NCBI RefSeq assembly: GCF_000420545.1
Contig: NZ_ATVD01000001.1
Coordinates: 186,001 to 250,000, forward strand
From: Arenimonas oryziterrae DSM 21050 = YC6267
Lineage (GTDB): Bacteria; Pseudomonadota; Gammaproteobacteria; Xanthomonadales; Xanthomonadaceae
Length of the DNA: 64,000 bases
Direction of reading: 5' to 3'
In this document: in pieces, positions 61,952 through 64,000 of the stretch
Position numbering within the stretch: the first letter of the stretch is position 1
Layout: each line of letters starts with the position of its first letter
Translations under genes and position numbers: made by a program
The notes under the pieces: generated by a model
Seen by the model: only the letters and a program-made list of their open reading frames with translations
Told to the model about the DNA's origin: nothing
Databases searched by the model: none

Positions 61952-62739
61952 GCCGGCGCGACATCGGTGCCGGTGTAGCGCGTCAGTCGCTGGTCGCGCG
62001 CAAATCCGATCAGGCTCACGCCGGCCTCCGTCGCCAGGCGCACGGCCAGCGCGGTCGGCGCCGAAATCGCCGCGACCAGCGGGCAATCGATCTGCGCCGC
62101 CTTGTGCACGATTTCGTAGCTCGCGCGAGAGGTCACCAGCAGCGCCCGTGCCGACAACCCTTGCCGGAGCACGTGCCCCGCGACCTTGTCGAGCGCATTG
62201 TGGCGACCGACGTCCTCGCGCACATGCAACTGCCCGTGTTGGTCGAGAATCGCGGCCGCATGCACTGCGCCGGTTTCGCGATTGAGTGGCTGCCGGGTTT
62301 CGAGTTCCGCGAATGCGGCCAGCAATCGCGAAGGATCCAGCTGCGCTGTCGCAGACACCTGCCGCACCGGCCGGATCGCCGCCGCCAGCGTGCCGGCTCC
62401 GCACAGTCCGCAGCCGGTGCGTCCGGTCAGATTGCGGCTGCGCGCCTCCAGGGCCTCGAAGCGCGCCTGCGGAATCAGCATCTCCAGCGACAACCCTTGA
62501 GGCGTTTCGATGCGCTCGATCAGGCGGATTTCGTCGGCGCCGCCGACGATGTCCTCGGTCACCGAAAAGCCGACCGCGAAATCCTCGAGATCCGCCGGCG
62601 TCGCCATCATGACCGCGTGCGAGAGGCCGTTGTAGACGAGCGCGACCGGCACTTCCTCGGCCAGCACTTCGGTCTGGCGCGACAGGGTCTCGCCGTCGAG
62701 GCGAAGCGCGGACACGCGATGGCTGATCTCGATGCTCAT
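61948..62739 (-). CDS. fdhD: Formate dehydrogenase accessory sulfurtransferase FdhD
   Basis: FdhD transfers sulfur to the molybdenum cofactor of formate dehydrogenase. The 263-residue protein has EEVPVALVYNGLSHAVMMATPADLEDFAVGFS near 28-59, the cysteine motif GRTGCGLCGAG with Cys110 and Cys113, and the VREDVGRHNALDKV motif near 175-188. It is the last of three overlapping genes, after the FdhF/YdeP-like oxidoreductase and the 79-residue protein, with a 4-bp overlap at its start, and its stop shares CTAG with the convergent dioxygenase. Confidence 0.95.
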   Translation of the reverse strand: MSIEISHRVSALRLDGETLSRQTEVLAEEVPVALVYNGLSHAVMMATPADLEDFAVGFSVTEDIVGGADEIRLIERIETPQGLSLEMLIPQARFEALEARSRNLTGRTGCGLCGAGTLAAAIRPVRQVSATAQLDPSRLLAAFAELETRQPLNRETGAVHAAAILDQHGQLHVREDVGRHNALDKVAGHVLRQGLSARALLVTSRASYEIVHKAAQIDCPLVAAISAPTALAVRLATEAGVSLIGFARDQRLTRYTGTDVAPA

Positions 62740-62975
62740 GCGTGTTCCGCCAGCCAGGCACGGCCGCGTGGGCTGGGTCGCAGCAAGCGGCGCGAACCCG
62801 CGTCCTCGATCTCGACCAGTCCCAAGCCCCCGACGGCGACGTCGTCGCCAAGGATTGCCAGCAGGCGCAGCAGCTCGCTTTGCGACAGCGTCAGTTGCCG
62901 GGCGACTTTCGCCAGCGACGCCGGTTCGTGCTCGGCGACGAAGCGCAGCACCGCGGCAAGCCGGGCTTCGATCAC
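62736..62975 (-). CDS. Small winged-helix-like protein between fdhF-like gene and fdhD
   Basis: The 79-residue product has an N-terminal helical region with LAAVLRFVAEHEPASLAKVARQLTLSQSELLRLLAILGDD, which looks like a helix-turn-helix, and a C-terminal beta wing (GLVEIEDAGSRRLLRPSPRGRAWLAEHA). It starts at the end of the fdhF/YdeP-like gene (ATGA) and its stop overlaps the fdhD start by 4 bp. In other xanthomonads a similar small gene occurs at this position. Whether it regulates or assembles the enzyme is unknown. Confidence 0.75.
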   Translation of the reverse strand: MIEARLAAVLRFVAEHEPASLAKVARQLTLSQSELLRLLAILGDDVAVGGLGLVEIEDAGSRRLLRPSPRGRAWLAEHA

Positions 62976-64000
62976 GGCGACTGCAACCGCAGGTCGATGT
63001 TTCGCGACGCCTGCAAGCGCACGGGAATCGACTTCGATGCCGGTGTGCCGGCGCGCTCGGCGACGCTGTCGAGCGGCACGAGGGGATTGGTTTCGGGGTA
63101 GTAGGCCGCGAGACAGCCGGGCGGAATATCGTATTCCACCAGCAGGAAACGCTTGGCGACGCGCTCGCCGTCATGCCAGACCGAAATCAGATCGACCCAG
63201 TCGCCGGCCGCGAAGCCCAGTCGCTGCAGATCCATCCGGCTGATGAAGCAGACCCGCCGCTCGCCGGACACGCCGCGATAACGATCCTCGAGCCCATAGA
63301 TCGTCGTGTTGTATTGATCGTGGCTGCGGATGGTCATGAGCGTGAGCAGCGCCGAGTCGTCATGGCGACGCGGCACCGGATGCGCGAAGAAACGCGCGCG
63401 CCCGCCGGCCTGCGTCCAGCGCCGCTCGCGCGCGGCGTTGCCCAGATAGAACCCGCCCGGACGATGCACCCGCGCATTGAAATCCGCGAAGCCCTCGATG
63501 ACCTCTGCGATCTTGTCGCGAATGCGGTCGTAGTCCTCGACCAGCCAGCGCCAGCGCGTCTTGCTCTGGCGCAGGGTCGCTTCGGCCAAGCGCGCGACGA
63601 TCGCCGGTTCGCTGAGCAGGTGCTCGGAGGCGGGCGGATTCATGCCTGCCGAGACATGCACCTGGCTCATCGAATCCTCGACCGTCACACCCTGCGGACC
63701 TGCGGCCTGCAGATCGATCTCGGTGCGCCCCAGGCACGGCAGGATCAGGGCCTGGCGCCCGTGCACGAGATGCGAGCGGTTGAGCTTGGTGGCGACATGC
63801 GCCGTCAGTGCACAGCGGCGCAAGGCCTGGGCCGTACGCTCGGTGTCGGGCGAAGCGGCGGCGAAGTTGCCGCCCATCGCGAAAAAGACCTGGCACTGCC
63901 CGCGCAGCATCGCGTCGATCGCGCCGACCACGTCGTGGCCGGGTTTGCGCGGCGGCGAAAAATCGAAGGCCGCGCCCAGCCGGTCCAGAAACGCCGCCGA
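62972..64000 (-). CDS. FdhF/YdeP-family molybdopterin oxidoreductase, N-terminus beyond the window
   Basis: The 343 visible codons are the C-terminal part of a larger molybdopterin protein; the frame stays open to the right edge, so the start and the N-terminal cluster-binding domain lie outside. The visible residues include VFFAMGGNFAAASPDTE, VDGR-like HGRQALILPCLGRTEID, and the C-terminal RSHDQYNTTIYGLEDRYRG and FAAGDWVDLISVW of the MopB C-terminal domain. These are typical of FdhF/YdeP-like proteins encoded with fdhD in xanthomonads. Formate dehydrogenase activity is inference. It overlaps the 79-residue gene by 4 bp. Confidence 0.88.
   Translation of the reverse strand, partial: SAAFLDRLGAAFDFSPPRKPGHDVVGAIDAMLRGQCQVFFAMGGNFAAASPDTERTAQALRRCALTAHVATKLNRSHLVHGRQALILPCLGRTEIDLQAAGPQGVTVEDSMSQVHVSAGMNPPASEHLLSEPAIVARLAEATLRQSKTRWRWLVEDYDRIRDKIAEVIEGFADFNARVHRPGGFYLGNAARERRWTQAGGRARFFAHPVPRRHDDSALLTLMTIRSHDQYNTTIYGLEDRYRGVSGERRVCFISRMDLQRLGFAAGDWVDLISVWHDGERVAKRFLLVEYDIPPGCLAAYYPETNPLVPLDSVAERAGTPASKSIPVRLQASRNIDLRLQSP

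Overview
This window is chromosomal DNA from a high-GC gammaproteobacterium. Gene content and order point to Xanthomonadales/Lysobacterales, possibly a Rhodanobacteraceae- or Lysobacteraceae-like genus. The evidence is conserved housekeeping neighbourhoods (queG/nnrD-tsaE-amiC-mutL, pcnB-folK-panB-panC, gcvR/dapA-bamC, phoB-phoR-ppk-ppx), a short NAD-type isocitrate dehydrogenase, metG followed by an isolated rnfA-rnfB pair, and REP units with TAGGAGC...GCGACC ends of the kind common in xanthomonads and pseudomonads. I see no phage, plasmid, transposase, rRNA or CRISPR array. Genus placement is inference.

Layout. 1-10.6 kb: a truncated alpha/beta hydrolase and an MltD-like lytic transglycosylase; divergently, a HerA-like ATPase, a small lysine-tailed protein and greB; then rimO, a dienelactone hydrolase with a HIT protein, and a tightly overlapping minus-strand set (apbC, DUF1287, DUF2127, dcd). 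10.7-14 kb: metG, whose inter-domain linker is encoded by a paired REP element, then rnfA-rnfB. 14-23.9 kb: TraB/GumN-like, DUF1684 lipoprotein, mutL, amiC, tsaE, nnrD, and, from a very compact divergent promoter, queG; then pgi. 23.9-30.3 kb: panC-panB, folK-pcnB, tRNA-Glu(CUC), fdxA, bamC-like and dapA, divergent gcvR. 30.4-38.4 kb: PhoH/PIN ATPase, YoaK-like, thiD, a 783-residue secreted Calx-beta/DUF11 protein with an odd leader, icd, a GST, and an AhpD-like/glutaredoxin pair.

38.5-47.7 kb is a plus-strand envelope and phosphate block: BepA-like metalloprotease, phoB-phoR behind a possible Pho box, ppk-ppx for polyphosphate turnover, then a glycosyltransferase and a PAP2 phosphatase. 48-54 kb is a minus-strand Cre cluster: SnoaL-like, GNAT, nitrilase, creB, creC, an 81-bp palindromic repeat, creD and a small unknown gene. 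54-64 kb: rlmJ, a VOC protein, a secreted unknown, polysaccharide deacetylase, alpha/beta hydrolase, BenE-type transporter, M14 peptidase, a 2OG-Fe dioxygenase, and a formate-dehydrogenase-type set (FdhF/YdeP-like, a 79-residue protein, fdhD) running off the right end.

Most genes are ordinary housekeeping genes. The most unusual signals are the REP pair that became protein coding in metG, covarying REP stems at two loci, symmetric leaderless promoters such as nnrD/queG, tandem duplications immediately before terminators, and the duplicated ribosome-binding/start region upstream of the secreted DUF11 protein. I found no convincing evidence for a wholly new multi-gene system.
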